Of a DNA stretch of 64,000 nucleotides, positions 52,364-62,390 are shown one piece after another; position 1 is the stretch's first letter, and every line of letters begins with the position of its first letter. The notes under the pieces were generated by a model. The model did no database searches. It had not been told where the DNA came from and saw only the letters and a program-made list of their open reading frames with translations. The position numbers were made by a program, and so were the translations under genes. Source of the DNA: Corynebacterium sp. (GTDB lineage: Bacteria; Actinomycetota; Actinomycetes; Mycobacteriales; Mycobacteriaceae); NCBI RefSeq assembly GCF_030532325.1, contig NZ_JAUNLS010000002.1, positions 133,342-197,341 of the forward strand, given 5' to 3'.

Positions 52364-54802
52364 CTACTTCTTATCAGCCTTGGCCGGCTTGGCCTTCTTG
52401 AGATCCTTGACGTCCTGCAGGGTGATGGGGGTCGGCTCCAGCTTCCACACCTCGCGGGCGTAGTCGGCGATGGTGCGATCCGAGGAGAAGCGGCCGGAGT
52501 AGCAGATGTTCAGCCAGGCCTTCTTGGCCCACGCCAACTCGTCGGCGACGTAGTCCGCGACCATGCGGTCGCGTGCCTCGCGGTAGGAGGCGTAATCACC
52601 GAGCACGTAGTAGGTGTCCTGGGCGTGCTCCCCGAGGCCGTCGAGAAGCGAGGAACGCAGGTCACCGAACAACCCGGAGTTCTCGTGACCCAAGGTGCCG
52701 TCCCACAGTGCGTCGAGCACGCGCGACAGGCCGGGCACGGTGGTGTAGAGCTCGCCCGGGTTGTAGCTCTGGCGCAGCTGGGGGAGCTCCTCGATGCGGG
52801 CGCCGAAGATGTAGGCGTTCTCCTCGCCCACGGCATCGACGATCTCCACGTTGGCGCCGTCCATGGTGCCCAGGGTGAGCGCGCCGTTCATCATGAACTT
52901 CATGTTGGAGGTACCCGAGGCCTCCTTGCCGGCCACGGAGATCTGCTCGGAGATGTCGGCGGCCGGGATGATGTGCTCGGCGGGGGAGACGTTGTAATTC
53001 TCCACGAAGACCACCCGGATGATGTCCTTGGTGGCAGGATCGTTGTTGACCAGCTCGCCGATGGCGTTGATGAGCTTGATGATGGCCTTGGCACGGTCAT
53101 AGCCCGGAGCGGCCTTGGCGCCGAAGATGAAAGTGCGCTTTGGCACCTCCTCGCCGTCCTCCTTGATGCGGAAGTAGAGGTCCAGCACGTAGAGGGCGTT
53201 CATGAGCTGGCGCTTGTACTCGTGCAGGCGCTTGATCTGCACGTCGAAGATGGAATCCGGGTCCACTTCCGCGCCCTGGTGATCCTTGATCCAGACGGCG
53301 AAGTCCACCTTGTTCTTGTGCTTGATCTCGATGAGCTTGCGCAGCACCTTCTCGTTTTCAGCCAGCGGGGCGAGCTCGGCGAGGTCACTCAGGGAGGTCA
53401 CCCAGGCATCGGAGCCGGCCTGCTTGGTGAGCAGCTTGGCCAGGCGCGGGTTGCACATCTTTAGCCAGCGGCGCGGGGTAACACCGTTGGTCTTGTTGTT
53501 GAACTTCTCCGGCCACAAGTCGTGCCACTCGGAGAGCGTATCTGTCTTGATGATGTCGGTGTGCAGGGCAGCCACGCCGTTGATGGAGTAGGCGGCGTAG
53601 CAGGCGATCCACGCCATGTGCACGCGGCCGTTGGAGACCGGAGCCATGTAGTCGATGCGTCCCTGATCCAGGCCGCGGGCGGCCATATCCTCGCGGAAGC
53701 GGCGATCGATTTCTGCCACCAGCTCCCAGATGCGCCAGAAGAGCTTCTGGAAGATGGAGACTTCCCAGCTCTCCAGGGCCTCGGCCAGCACGGTGTGGTT
53801 GGTGTAGGCGAAGGTCTCCGTGACCACCTTCCAGGCATCATCCCAGCTCATCCCGTGCTCGTCGAGAAGCAGGCGGAGCAGCTCCGGAATAGCCAGCACG
53901 GGGTGGGTGTCATTGAGCTGGATGCAGTTGTACGTGGCAAAGCCGCGCAGGTCATCGCCGTGGTGGGCCAGGTAGTTATCAATCATCTGCTGCAGGGATG
54001 CGGAAACGAAGAAGTACTGCTGGCGCACGCGCAGCACCTTGCCCTCGTAGGTGGTGTCGTTGGGGTAGAGCACGCGGCAGATGTCCATGACGCGCTCGCG
54101 TTCAACGATGGCGTCGGTAAAGCGCTGGGAGTTGAAGGCGTCATAGTCGAACTCATCAATGGGCTCGGACTTCCACAGGCGCAGCGTACCCACGTTGTTG
54201 GTGCCGTAGCCGGTAATGGGCATGTCGTAGGGGATGGCGCGCACGTCCATGTCATCGAAGTGCACGCGGCGCTGGTCGGAGGCGCGGCGGATGATGAAGT
54301 CGTATCCGTTCTCCATCCAGGCATCCGGCTCTTCCTTCTGGAAGCCGTTGACGAAGGACTGGCGGAAGAGTCCGTAGCGATAGAGCAGGCCGTAGCCGGT
54401 CACCGGGTAATCCTGGGTGACCGCGGAGTCCAGGAAGCAGGCGGCCAGGCGACCCAGGCCGCCGTTGCCCAGGGCGGCGTCGTGCTCGGCCTCGAGGACA
54501 TCACTGAGCTCGTGGCCGGCCTCCTTGGCGGCGGCGCTGGCCTCGTCCACGAGGTCGAGGTTGGTGAGGTTGTTGAGCAGGGCGCGGCCCTGCAGGAACT
54601 CCGCGGAGAAGTAGTGCTGCTGGCGAGCGCCCGCATAGGCCCGGCGGGTCGCCTCCCAGTTATCGGCGATCTGGGCCATGACGGCGGCGGAAAGCCCCGA
54701 CCAGAACTTGCGGTTGGTGGCCGCGTCCGGGCTGACACCCGCGGCGGCGCGCACGTGGGAAGGAACGACTGAGTGGAAGGCGGAATGCTTGGGCTGGGAC
54801 AT
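52364..54802 (-). CDS. glgP: Glycogen/maltodextrin phosphorylase
   Basis: An 812-residue GT35 phosphorylase releasing glucose-1-phosphate from alpha-1,4-glucans. HYFSAEFLQGRALLNNLTNL and LGNGGLGRLAACFLDS are N-terminal signatures, HPVLAIPELLRLLLDEHG follows, and the PLP-lysine motif is EASGTSNMKFMMNGALTLGT. The start is ATG 54802 (M-S-Q-P-K-H-S); the open frame to 54844 lacks support. It should cooperate with GlgX from this window. It converges on pyk across a shared terminator. Confidence 0.97.
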   Translation of the reverse strand: MSQPKHSAFHSVVPSHVRAAAGVSPDAATNRKFWSGLSAAVMAQIADNWEATRRAYAGARQQHYFSAEFLQGRALLNNLTNLDLVDEASAAAKEAGHELSDVLEAEHDAALGNGGLGRLAACFLDSAVTQDYPVTGYGLLYRYGLFRQSFVNGFQKEEPDAWMENGYDFIIRRASDQRRVHFDDMDVRAIPYDMPITGYGTNNVGTLRLWKSEPIDEFDYDAFNSQRFTDAIVERERVMDICRVLYPNDTTYEGKVLRVRQQYFFVSASLQQMIDNYLAHHGDDLRGFATYNCIQLNDTHPVLAIPELLRLLLDEHGMSWDDAWKVVTETFAYTNHTVLAEALESWEVSIFQKLFWRIWELVAEIDRRFREDMAARGLDQGRIDYMAPVSNGRVHMAWIACYAAYSINGVAALHTDIIKTDTLSEWHDLWPEKFNNKTNGVTPRRWLKMCNPRLAKLLTKQAGSDAWVTSLSDLAELAPLAENEKVLRKLIEIKHKNKVDFAVWIKDHQGAEVDPDSIFDVQIKRLHEYKRQLMNALYVLDLYFRIKEDGEEVPKRTFIFGAKAAPGYDRAKAIIKLINAIGELVNNDPATKDIIRVVFVENYNVSPAEHIIPAADISEQISVAGKEASGTSNMKFMMNGALTLGTMDGANVEIVDAVGEENAYIFGARIEELPQLRQSYNPGELYTTVPGLSRVLDALWDGTLGHENSGLFGDLRSSLLDGLGEHAQDTYYVLGDYASYREARDRMVADYVADELAWAKKAWLNICYSGRFSSDRTIADYAREVWKLEPTPITLQDVKDLKKAKPAKADKK

Positions 54803-54910
54803 GTCAAACCTTTTTCGTTGCTTAATGTGCTTAAAGGGAAACAAGACGCTAGCTTAACTGCAACCAGCAGTGCCCGCAGGCTGCGCCTGCAGCCGGTTGC
54901 AGGCCGGAGG

Positions 54911-54984
54911 CCGCTGGGGTGCTAGTGCGGCAAGGCCGCTGGGCTGCTGGTGTGGCAATGCCACTGGGCGCTAGTGCGGCCAGA
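54911..54984. repeat. Three imperfect 25-bp tandem repeats
   Basis: Units begin at 54911, 54936 and 54961 (CCGCTGGGGTGCTAGTGCGG, CCGCTGGGCTGCTGGTGTGG, CCACTGGGCGCTAGTGCGGC as their first 20 bases). The third unit includes the last codons and stop of the amidohydrolase gene on the minus strand, so the array looks like copies of that 3' end extending downstream. Confidence 0.85.
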
Positions 54985-56221
54985 GATAGGTGAGGATCGC
55001 CGCGGCCGCGGCCTGAGTGGCGGAGTCCATGGTGGGGGTGTACTCCGGCAGGAAGGTGGACTGGTGGTTTACCGGCGGGTTATCCAGCTGGTGGGCTGGG
55101 GTGGAGCCGATGAACCAGAAGTAGTAGGGCACGCCCCAGGCCTGCGGGAGATAGCAGAAGTCCTCGGAGGCGGTGGAGGGCTGCGCGGTGGCGGAGAGCT
55201 CGCCGAAGGCTGCGTCGAAGACCTCGCGCACCTCGGCGTGCACGCGCGGATCGTTATCGGTGACTTCGCCGTGGGCGAAGTACTCGAAGGTGGGCTCGTC
55301 CGGCGCACCGGAGGCCACGCATTCTGCGCGCACCATGCGCTCGAGGGAGGCGTAGACGTGCGCGGCCAGCTCCGGCTTGTAGTAGCGGGTGTTGAGCACG
55401 AGCTCCGCGGAGCCGGGGATGATGTTGTTTTTGTCCCCGGAGTGCAGCTCGCCGACGGAGATGACAAAGAAATCGTGCGGCGCCACCTCGCGGCCGACGA
55501 TGGCCTGCAGGCGAGTGACCACCATGGCGGCGATGTAGGTGGGGTCGATGGCCTCGTGCGGCATGGAGGCGTGCGCGGATTTGCCGGGGATGCGGATGCG
55601 CAGGGAGTCGCAGCCAGCCATGATGGGGCCGGGGCGGGACTGCACGTGGCCGGCTGGGCCGGGCATGACGTGCTGTGCCAGGCAGATATCGGGGGTGGGC
55701 ACGCGCTCGAGGAGGGAATCGCGCAGCATGAACTTTGCGCCCATGGAGGATTCCTCGGCCGGTTGGAACAGCGCCATGAAGGTGCCGGACCAGGCGTCGC
55801 GGTGGGCGTCGAGAAGCGCGCAGGCTCCCAGCAAGGCGGTGGCGTGGACGTCGTGGCCGCAGGCGTGCATCTTGCCGTTGGTGGCGGCGTAGCTCGCGCC
55901 GGTCTCCTCCACCACGGGTAGGGCGTCGAAGTCCGCGCGCATCAGGGCGGTGGGCCCGGTGCCGTTGCGGAAGATGGCCACCATGCCGTAGCCGCCGATG
56001 GAATCGACGATCTCGCACTCGAAGCCGGCGAGCTTATCCCGGATGCGCGCTGCGGTGCGCTCCTCCTCGTGAGAGAGCTCCGGGTGGGAGTGGAGATCCT
56101 CGTAGAAGGCCTTCTGCCAGCTGAGATCGGCGCGGTGCTGGGCGAGCAGCTCGGCGATGTCCGCCGCGCGCTGTGAGGCCGATGAGACTGCAGAAGAAGA
56201 GGAAACAGTGGGCTGCGTCAT
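54971..56221 (-). CDS. M20 family amidohydrolase
   Basis: A 416-residue metallo-aminoacylase/carboxypeptidase of the M20D type (hippurate hydrolase, IAA-amino-acid hydrolase relatives). Metal ligands are visible in KMHACGHDVHATALLG (Cys, His), FQPAEESSMGAKFML (Glu-Glu) and LAQHVMPG (His); PGKSAHASMPHEAIDP starts the dimerisation domain, and TASEDFCYLPQAWG is the terminal ligand block. The start is ATG 56221, with AAGGAG 7 nt upstream. The substrate cannot be read from sequence. It is divergent from the 132-aa gene. Confidence 0.93.
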   Translation of the reverse strand: MTQPTVSSSSAVSSASQRAADIAELLAQHRADLSWQKAFYEDLHSHPELSHEEERTAARIRDKLAGFECEIVDSIGGYGMVAIFRNGTGPTALMRADFDALPVVEETGASYAATNGKMHACGHDVHATALLGACALLDAHRDAWSGTFMALFQPAEESSMGAKFMLRDSLLERVPTPDICLAQHVMPGPAGHVQSRPGPIMAGCDSLRIRIPGKSAHASMPHEAIDPTYIAAMVVTRLQAIVGREVAPHDFFVISVGELHSGDKNNIIPGSAELVLNTRYYKPELAAHVYASLERMVRAECVASGAPDEPTFEYFAHGEVTDNDPRVHAEVREVFDAAFGELSATAQPSTASEDFCYLPQAWGVPYYFWFIGSTPAHQLDNPPVNHQSTFLPEYTPTMDSATQAAAAAILTYLWPH

Positions 56222-56244
56222 AGCTGCACTCCTTATGGTTAGGG

Positions 56245-56250
56245 TAGGGT
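56245..56250 (+). promoter_or_regulatory. -10 of a leaderless promoter
   Basis: TAGGGT lies 7 nt before the ATG at 56258, with no Shine-Dalgarno between. Confidence 0.5.
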
Positions 56251-56257
56251 TACCTAC

Positions 56258-56656
56258 ATGCCAAAGATTCAGTTTGATGTGCTGGTGCCAGACGCTCAGT
56301 CTGAGCGTGTAGCCGAGATTTTCCAGACCGCCACCGACAAGCTCGCGGCCGCCGGTTCCTTGAGTGCAGCTAACGTTACTCGGGTCACAGAGGCCACCTT
56401 CCCAGAGGGTCTGGAAGAGCAGCTGCGCCAGACCTACCGCGACGAGCACGAGGACCACGAGCTGGAAAACGCCAGCGTGTGCCGCTACCTCATCGCGGTA
56501 GAGGGGCTAAGCGGTTCCGTCAATCAGCTGGCCATGGTGCTCTCGCGCCTGCTCACCCCGCAGGCGGTGCTGCCCAAGGACCACGTCCTGCTGGAAGATG
56601 AGCTCGCCCACGAGCGCCCGGCCATCTTCCCGTGGGCCCTGCAAGTCGCGCCCTAA
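56258..56656 (+). CDS. Small soluble protein of unknown function
   Basis: A 132-residue protein without signal peptide or membrane helix: MPKIQFDVLVPDAQSERVAE, then an acidic helical stretch (QTYRDEHEDHELENASVCRY) and VEGLSGSVNQLAMVLSRLLT. No family recognised. It appears leaderless and is divergent from the amidohydrolase, with 36 bp between the start codons, so the two may share regulation. Confidence 0.75.
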   Translation: MPKIQFDVLVPDAQSERVAEIFQTATDKLAAAGSLSAANVTRVTEATFPEGLEEQLRQTYRDEHEDHELENASVCRYLIAVEGLSGSVNQLAMVLSRLLTPQAVLPKDHVLLEDELAHERPAIFPWALQVAP

Positions 56657-56682
56657 GCGGCGTGCGCCTGCCCATCTAGGGT

Positions 56683-57786
56683 CTATCCCTGGGCCCCGGC
56701 CTGGGCCATGACATTCCGGGCGGCCTGCGCCAGCTGCTCGGTGACGCTGCCTTCGCCGCTGAGCTCGGCGCGCAGCGCCTCGATGGCCGGGGCGTCCTCG
56801 GCGAAGGAACCGGCGATGATCGCCACGGGCACATCGTGGGCCGCAGCCAGCTCGCTCACGGTGCCCACCACCTTGCCGGTGAGTGACTGCTCATCAAAGC
56901 GGCCCTCGCCGGTGATGACCAGATCGGCCTGCGCAATCTTGTCCTCCAAGCCCAGCGCCTGCGCCACAAATGCACCACCCGGGGTGACCTTGATGTGCTC
57001 CTCGTTGCCCCACATCGTGGTGGAGAGCCAGCGCAGCGCGATGGGCAGCCCGCCGGCTGCGCCGAAGAATTCGGTTTGCGGATCGGTGTCGGTGGCCTTG
57101 CACAGCTGCAGCAGGGCGCCGGCCAGCAGCGCAATTTGCTCGCCTTCGGCACCCTTCTGCGGGGCGTACATGGTGGCCGCCTGCACGGGGATGGCCCGGG
57201 TATCGGCCAGCAGGGTGTAATCCAGCATCGCCGCCTTCATGTTGAGCTGGGCGGTGTCGATGTGATCCACGCGCACCAGGGGAGCGCCACCCTTGGGCAG
57301 GGCGTAACCGCGCTCGTCATGGGCCGCGCCGCCCAATGCGGTGACAATGCCCACCCCGCCGTCGGTGCTCGCGCTGCCGCCCAGGCCCAAGATGATGTGC
57401 TTGGCGCCACGCGATTCGGCGTCGGCAATGAGCACGCCCGTGCCATAGGAATCTGCATGTAGGGGGTCGAGGGTGCCTTCCACCGCGGGCAGGCCTGTGG
57501 CGGCGGCGACATCGATGAAGGCCTGATCGCCGGCCAAAAAGTAGCTGGCCTCGGTGAGGCGCCCCACGGCGTCGGTCGTGGGCAGCGTGACGGTCACGAC
57601 CTCGTGGCCGTTCAGGCTGGCGGCGTTAGCCAGTGCTTCGGCGGTTCCCTCACCGCCGTCGGCCATGGGCAGCGTGATGACGGTGGCGTGGGGTGCGGCC
57701 TGGCGCACGCCGCCGGCGATGGCGGCCGCTACCTGGGCTGCGCTGGCGGTTCCTTTAAAAGAATCGGGGGCGATGATGACATGCAT
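56683..57786 (-). CDS. Glycerate kinase (GarK/GlxK family)
   Basis: A 367-residue glycerate 2-kinase. MHVIIAPDSFKGTASAAQVA is the typical N-terminus; MADGGEGTAEALANA, AATGLPAVEG, ILGLGGSASTDGGVGIVTAL and VITGEGRFDEQSLTGKVVGT are the family's conserved blocks. It makes phosphoglycerate from glycerate. Minus-strand TATACT lies 8 nt before the ATG, suggesting leaderless transcription. It is divergent from gdhA. Confidence 0.95.
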   Translation of the reverse strand: MHVIIAPDSFKGTASAAQVAAAIAGGVRQAAPHATVITLPMADGGEGTAEALANAASLNGHEVVTVTLPTTDAVGRLTEASYFLAGDQAFIDVAAATGLPAVEGTLDPLHADSYGTGVLIADAESRGAKHIILGLGGSASTDGGVGIVTALGGAAHDERGYALPKGGAPLVRVDHIDTAQLNMKAAMLDYTLLADTRAIPVQAATMYAPQKGAEGEQIALLAGALLQLCKATDTDPQTEFFGAAGGLPIALRWLSTTMWGNEEHIKVTPGGAFVAQALGLEDKIAQADLVITGEGRFDEQSLTGKVVGTVSELAAAHDVPVAIIAGSFAEDAPAIEALRAELSGEGSVTEQLAQAARNVMAQAGAQG

Positions 57787-59321
<1,535 letters not shown>

Positions 59322-59331
59322 GAAAGGTGCT

Positions 59332-59382
59332 ATCTCAGCCTGAGCTTCGGAATCTAAGCCTGAAGCTCAGGTTGAGATTTTT
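59332..59382 (+). terminator. Intrinsic terminator after gdhA
   Basis: A 17-bp stem (arms 59332-59348 and 59362-59378, one G-T pair) with a T5 run overlapping its 3' edge, 11 bp after the gdhA stop. Confidence 0.92.
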
Positions 59383-59427
59383 GCCTGGCGTGCCGCGTGG
59401 GAAACCTGTGATATGTGACGGCTTGGT

Positions 59428-59433
59428 TAGGCT
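59428..59433 (+). promoter_or_regulatory. -10 of a leaderless sepIVA promoter
   Basis: TAGGCT lies 6 nt before the ATG at 59440; no Shine-Dalgarno intervenes. Confidence 0.5.
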
Positions 59434-59439
59434 AGGGCC

Positions 59440-60195
59440 ATGTACCGCGTATTTGAGTCCCTCGATGAACTCGTCCGTAACCTCGAACAGGCCTACAGCG
59501 TTCCCATGACCGCCAACTGCATGGTGCCCCGCCATGAGATGCTGGCGCTCCTCGACGATCTCCGCAACGCCCTGCCCGTCGAAATGGATGACGCGCAGGA
59601 CGTGCTGGATAAGCAGGATGAGATCCTGCGCGGCGCCCAGGAGCGCGCGGAGCAGATCGTCTCCGACGCCACCGCTGAATCCGAAGACATCATGGCCCGG
59701 GCCCAGGAGGACTCTGACGCCATGCTTTCCGACGCCCAACACCGCTCCACCACCATGGTGGCCCAGGCCGAAGACGAGGCTGCTGGCCTGGTGGAGTCCG
59801 CCCGCGCGGACGCCGAGCGCACGGTGGCTCGCGGTAACGAGGAATACGAGCGCGCCGTCGCCGCCGGTCAGGCCGAGCAGGACCGTTTGGTCTCCGAGGC
59901 CGAGGTGGTCCGCCGCGCCAACGACGAGGCCCACCGCATTGTGGAGACCGCGCACACCGAGTCAAACCGCCTGCGCACCGAGTGCGATGAATTCGTCGAC
60001 GCCAAGCTGGGCGAGTTTGAGGCCTCCCTCAACGGGCTGCTGCGCACCGTCAACCAGGATCGCAGCGCCTTGCGCCGCGGCGCCGGGGTGCGCTCCCGCG
60101 GCGAGTACCGTGAGCGCAGCGGCGGCGACTACGGCGAAGCCCGTGAATCCCAATCCCGCCCCGCACGCAGCGAGCGGCGCTCGCGCGAGTACTAA
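59440..60195 (+). CDS. sepIVA: SepIVA-like DivIVA-domain division protein
   Basis: A 251-residue coiled-coil protein closely matching mycobacterial SepIVA (Rv2927c), a DivIVA-like septation factor. The N-terminus MYRVFESLDELVRNLEQAYS and the LPVEMDDAQDVLDKQDEILR block match that family. Heptad-rich repeats of the type EDIMARAQEDSDAMLSDAQH span about residues 65-195, with LRTECDEFVDAKLGEFEASL near the end, then an Arg/Ser-rich tail. Neighbours yceD-rnc-mutM are the same as in M. tuberculosis (Rv2926c-rnc-fpg), which supports orthology. The mRNA is probably leaderless. Confidence 0.93.
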   Translation: MYRVFESLDELVRNLEQAYSVPMTANCMVPRHEMLALLDDLRNALPVEMDDAQDVLDKQDEILRGAQERAEQIVSDATAESEDIMARAQEDSDAMLSDAQHRSTTMVAQAEDEAAGLVESARADAERTVARGNEEYERAVAAGQAEQDRLVSEAEVVRRANDEAHRIVETAHTESNRLRTECDEFVDAKLGEFEASLNGLLRTVNQDRSALRRGAGVRSRGEYRERSGGDYGEARESQSRPARSERRSREY

Positions 60196-60213
60196 ACGAG
60201 TGTCAGCTGAGCG

Positions 60214-60870
60214 CTAGAGCTGCCAGCCGCGGGAGCTGCTCGCTCGCGCCGGCTGTTCGAAGACCCTTCGTGGTGGGGACACGGTTTGTCGTACACCGTG
60301 CCCCCACCCTGAGGGGTCTTCGCCGTGTGTGGGATCGGCGCCGGCTAGCGAAAAGCGATTGACCACCGCGGCGATTCCCGCGCTGATGGCCGCGGGCAGA
60401 CCCAACAGCGCCCACTGGGCGGCGAAGAAGGTGGCGTAGGAGGTCTCGAAGGTGGTGGCAGGGGAGACGTCGCCAAGCAGGCACAGGGACTGGAAGCCCG
60501 TGGCGGCCAGCATCATGGTGGCCACGGTGAGGAAGGCCCCCGAGATCGATTCCCGCGCGCTCCATGTGATGAGCGAGGCGCAGACGGACACCAGCGCGGA
60601 GACCAGCACGGAGCTGATCTCAAAAGGCAGCGGCAGCAGCGCCGCGGCACCGGTGAGCATGCCGCACAGCGCGCCGGCGGCAATGACGTGGCGCAGCCGC
60701 AAGCCTTGATCGCCGTAGAAGCTTGGATCGCGGCGCCCAGCCCAGAAGTGGAATCCCAGGCCCGCGGCCGCGAGCAGTCCGGCGGGGATGGCGCAATACA
60801 CCCCATAGGCGGCGCCGAGCTGGCCCGCTGTGACAGCGGTCAGTGCCTGGCCGGTCTCAAGTGGATTCAT
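60214..60870 (-). CDS. Integral membrane protein, unknown function
   Basis: A 218-residue protein with about five hydrophobic segments (about 22-42, 62-80, 84-103, 110-132, 140-170) and a polar, Pro/Arg/Ser-rich C-terminus. The start is the ATG at 60870. No family recognised. It is inserted on the opposite strand between sepIVA and yceD. The last 35 codons contain a strong nested inverted repeat (about 60255-60322), so the biological 3' end may double as a transcript terminator. Confidence 0.78.
   Translation of the reverse strand: MNPLETGQALTAVTAGQLGAAYGVYCAIPAGLLAAAGLGFHFWAGRRDPSFYGDQGLRLRHVIAAGALCGMLTGAAALLPLPFEISSVLVSALVSVCASLITWSARESISGAFLTVATMMLAATGFQSLCLLGDVSPATTFETSYATFFAAQWALLGLPAAISAGIAAVVNRFSLAGADPTHGEDPSGWGHGVRQTVSPPRRVFEQPARASSSRGWQL
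60255..60322. repeat. Nested inverted repeat inside a 3' coding end
   Basis: Outer arms GAAGACCC and GGGTCTTC flank an inner stem of GGGG-CACGGT against ACCGTG-CCCC (one bulged A). It lies within the C-terminal codons of the minus-strand membrane-protein gene; end positions are approximate. Confidence 0.6.
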
Positions 60871-61060
60871 GGTGATCCACGCTAGGGGCGCGCACCGGGG
60901 CGGGGAAGAGGAACGGGGATAGTGCATACGGCCTTATGCTGGAGTACCCAGCTTCCCTTGAAGTTTGCGTAGTTTCAGTGCTCACAGCGGCCGGAGTAAC
61001 GCGCCCTGCGCTTACGCGCTGAGGCTGGCGCGGGGGAGACGGGGTAGTGTAGTACACGCT

Positions 61061-61612
61061 ATGAAATCCCCATTGAAGTTTGATGTAGCAGAGCTGCTGC
61101 GCAGCCAGGGCTCCGCGGCCATGCCCGAGCACCGCGTACAAACCGGACCGGCGCCGCAGCGCATCGGCGTTGAGATGATCGCCATCGAAGAAGGAACTGA
61201 GATCACCGTTGACGCCACCCTGACCCCGCTGGGCGGCGGCGTCATGGTCGATGCCGATGTCACCGGCACCCTTAGCGGCGAATGCGCCCGCTGCCTCAAG
61301 CCGCTTCACCCAGAGCTGGACCTGCACGTCTCCCAGGTCTTCGCGGCCGATGAATCCTTCATCACCGATGACGGCGAAGATGACTCCGCCGAGGAGGATC
61401 AGGGCTCGGGTGACGAGGTCCCGATGATCGAAGACGACGAGCTTGACCTCCTGCAGACCGTCATCGACGAGGCCGGGCTCAGCTTGCCCTTTGCCCCGGT
61501 GTGCGAATCCGGCTGCGACGTGGAGCTGCCCGAGGGCGTGACCACGGGTGTTTCCGGTGAGGAAGAAGACAGGCCCGATCCCCGCTGGGCCGGACTGGAG
61601 AAGTTCCTGTGA
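61061..61612 (+). CDS. YceD / DUF177 family protein
   Basis: A 183-residue protein of the YceD (DUF177) family, linked to 23S rRNA or ribosome maturation in other bacteria and plants. KSPLKFDVAELLR opens it; TGTLSGECARCLKPLHPEL carries the first CxxC and CESGC the second Cys pair, the family signature. An acidic insertion (about 104-130) is present. It overlaps rnc by 4 bp, the usual pairing. No Shine-Dalgarno is visible; TAGTGT and TAGTAC lie 10 and 5 nt upstream. Confidence 0.92.
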   Translation: MKSPLKFDVAELLRSQGSAAMPEHRVQTGPAPQRIGVEMIAIEEGTEITVDATLTPLGGGVMVDADVTGTLSGECARCLKPLHPELDLHVSQVFAADESFITDDGEDDSAEEDQGSGDEVPMIEDDELDLLQTVIDEAGLSLPFAPVCESGCDVELPEGVTTGVSGEEEDRPDPRWAGLEKFL

Positions 61613-62379
61613 AGCGCAAGAAGAAGCTCACCGGCGAGGAAGCCCTAGCTCAGGCCTATAACGCCATCGACCACGCCCCGCTGCTGGAATCGCTGGGTGT
61701 GCAGATCCAAGACGAGCACCTCTGCTTGGCGCTGACCCACCGCTCCTTTGCCAACGAGAACGGGCACCTACCCAACAACGAGCGCCTGGAGTTCCTCGGT
61801 GACGCCGTCCTGGGGCTTTCGGTGGCCTCGAAGCTCTACGAGAAGTACCCCACGCGCCCGGAGTCGGATATCTCCAAGATGCGCGCCTCCATCGTCTCGC
61901 GCTACGGGCTCTCCGATATCGCCAGGGAGATTGACCTGGGCAGCTACATCCTGCTGGGCAAGGGTGAGCAATCCACCGGCGGCCGCGATAAGGACTCCAT
62001 CCTGGCCGATACCACCGAGGCCGTCTTCGGTGCTATCTACCGCGAGCACGGCTTCGAGGTGGCTCGCGACGTCATCCTGCGCCTGTTTGCCAAGAAGATT
62101 GACAATGCCGTGGTCTCCGGGCGCCAGATGGATTGGAAGACCAACCTCCAGGAGCTGTGCGCGGAGCTTAAGGCCCCGATGCCCGTCTACACCGCCACCT
62201 CCACCGGCCCGGAGCACGATCAGACCTTCGACGCGGTGGTGACCGTCTCCGGGCTGACCGTGGGTAACGGCACTGGCCACAACAAGAAGCTGGCCGAACA
62301 GCGTGCTGCCGAGGAGGCCTGCCAGACCCTGCGGGAAACCCCGCTTTTGGTGCAGGGAACCGCCTCCAAGCTGAGCTAG
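61609..62379 (+). CDS. rnc: Ribonuclease III
   Basis: A 256-residue dsRNA endonuclease. LTHRSFANENG and NNERLEFLGDAVLGLSVASK form the catalytic signature; the second acidic cluster is in DSILADTTEAVFGAIY. A C-terminal dsRNA-binding domain (about 180-250) reads FDAVVTVSGLTVGNGTGHNK and KLAEQRAAEEA. The GTG start overlaps the yceD stop (GTGA). Confidence 0.97.
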   Translation: MKRKKKLTGEEALAQAYNAIDHAPLLESLGVQIQDEHLCLALTHRSFANENGHLPNNERLEFLGDAVLGLSVASKLYEKYPTRPESDISKMRASIVSRYGLSDIAREIDLGSYILLGKGEQSTGGRDKDSILADTTEAVFGAIYREHGFEVARDVILRLFAKKIDNAVVSGRQMDWKTNLQELCAELKAPMPVYTATSTGPEHDQTFDAVVTVSGLTVGNGTGHNKKLAEQRAAEEACQTLRETPLLVQGTASKLS

Positions 62380-62390
62380 AAGCACCTGAC

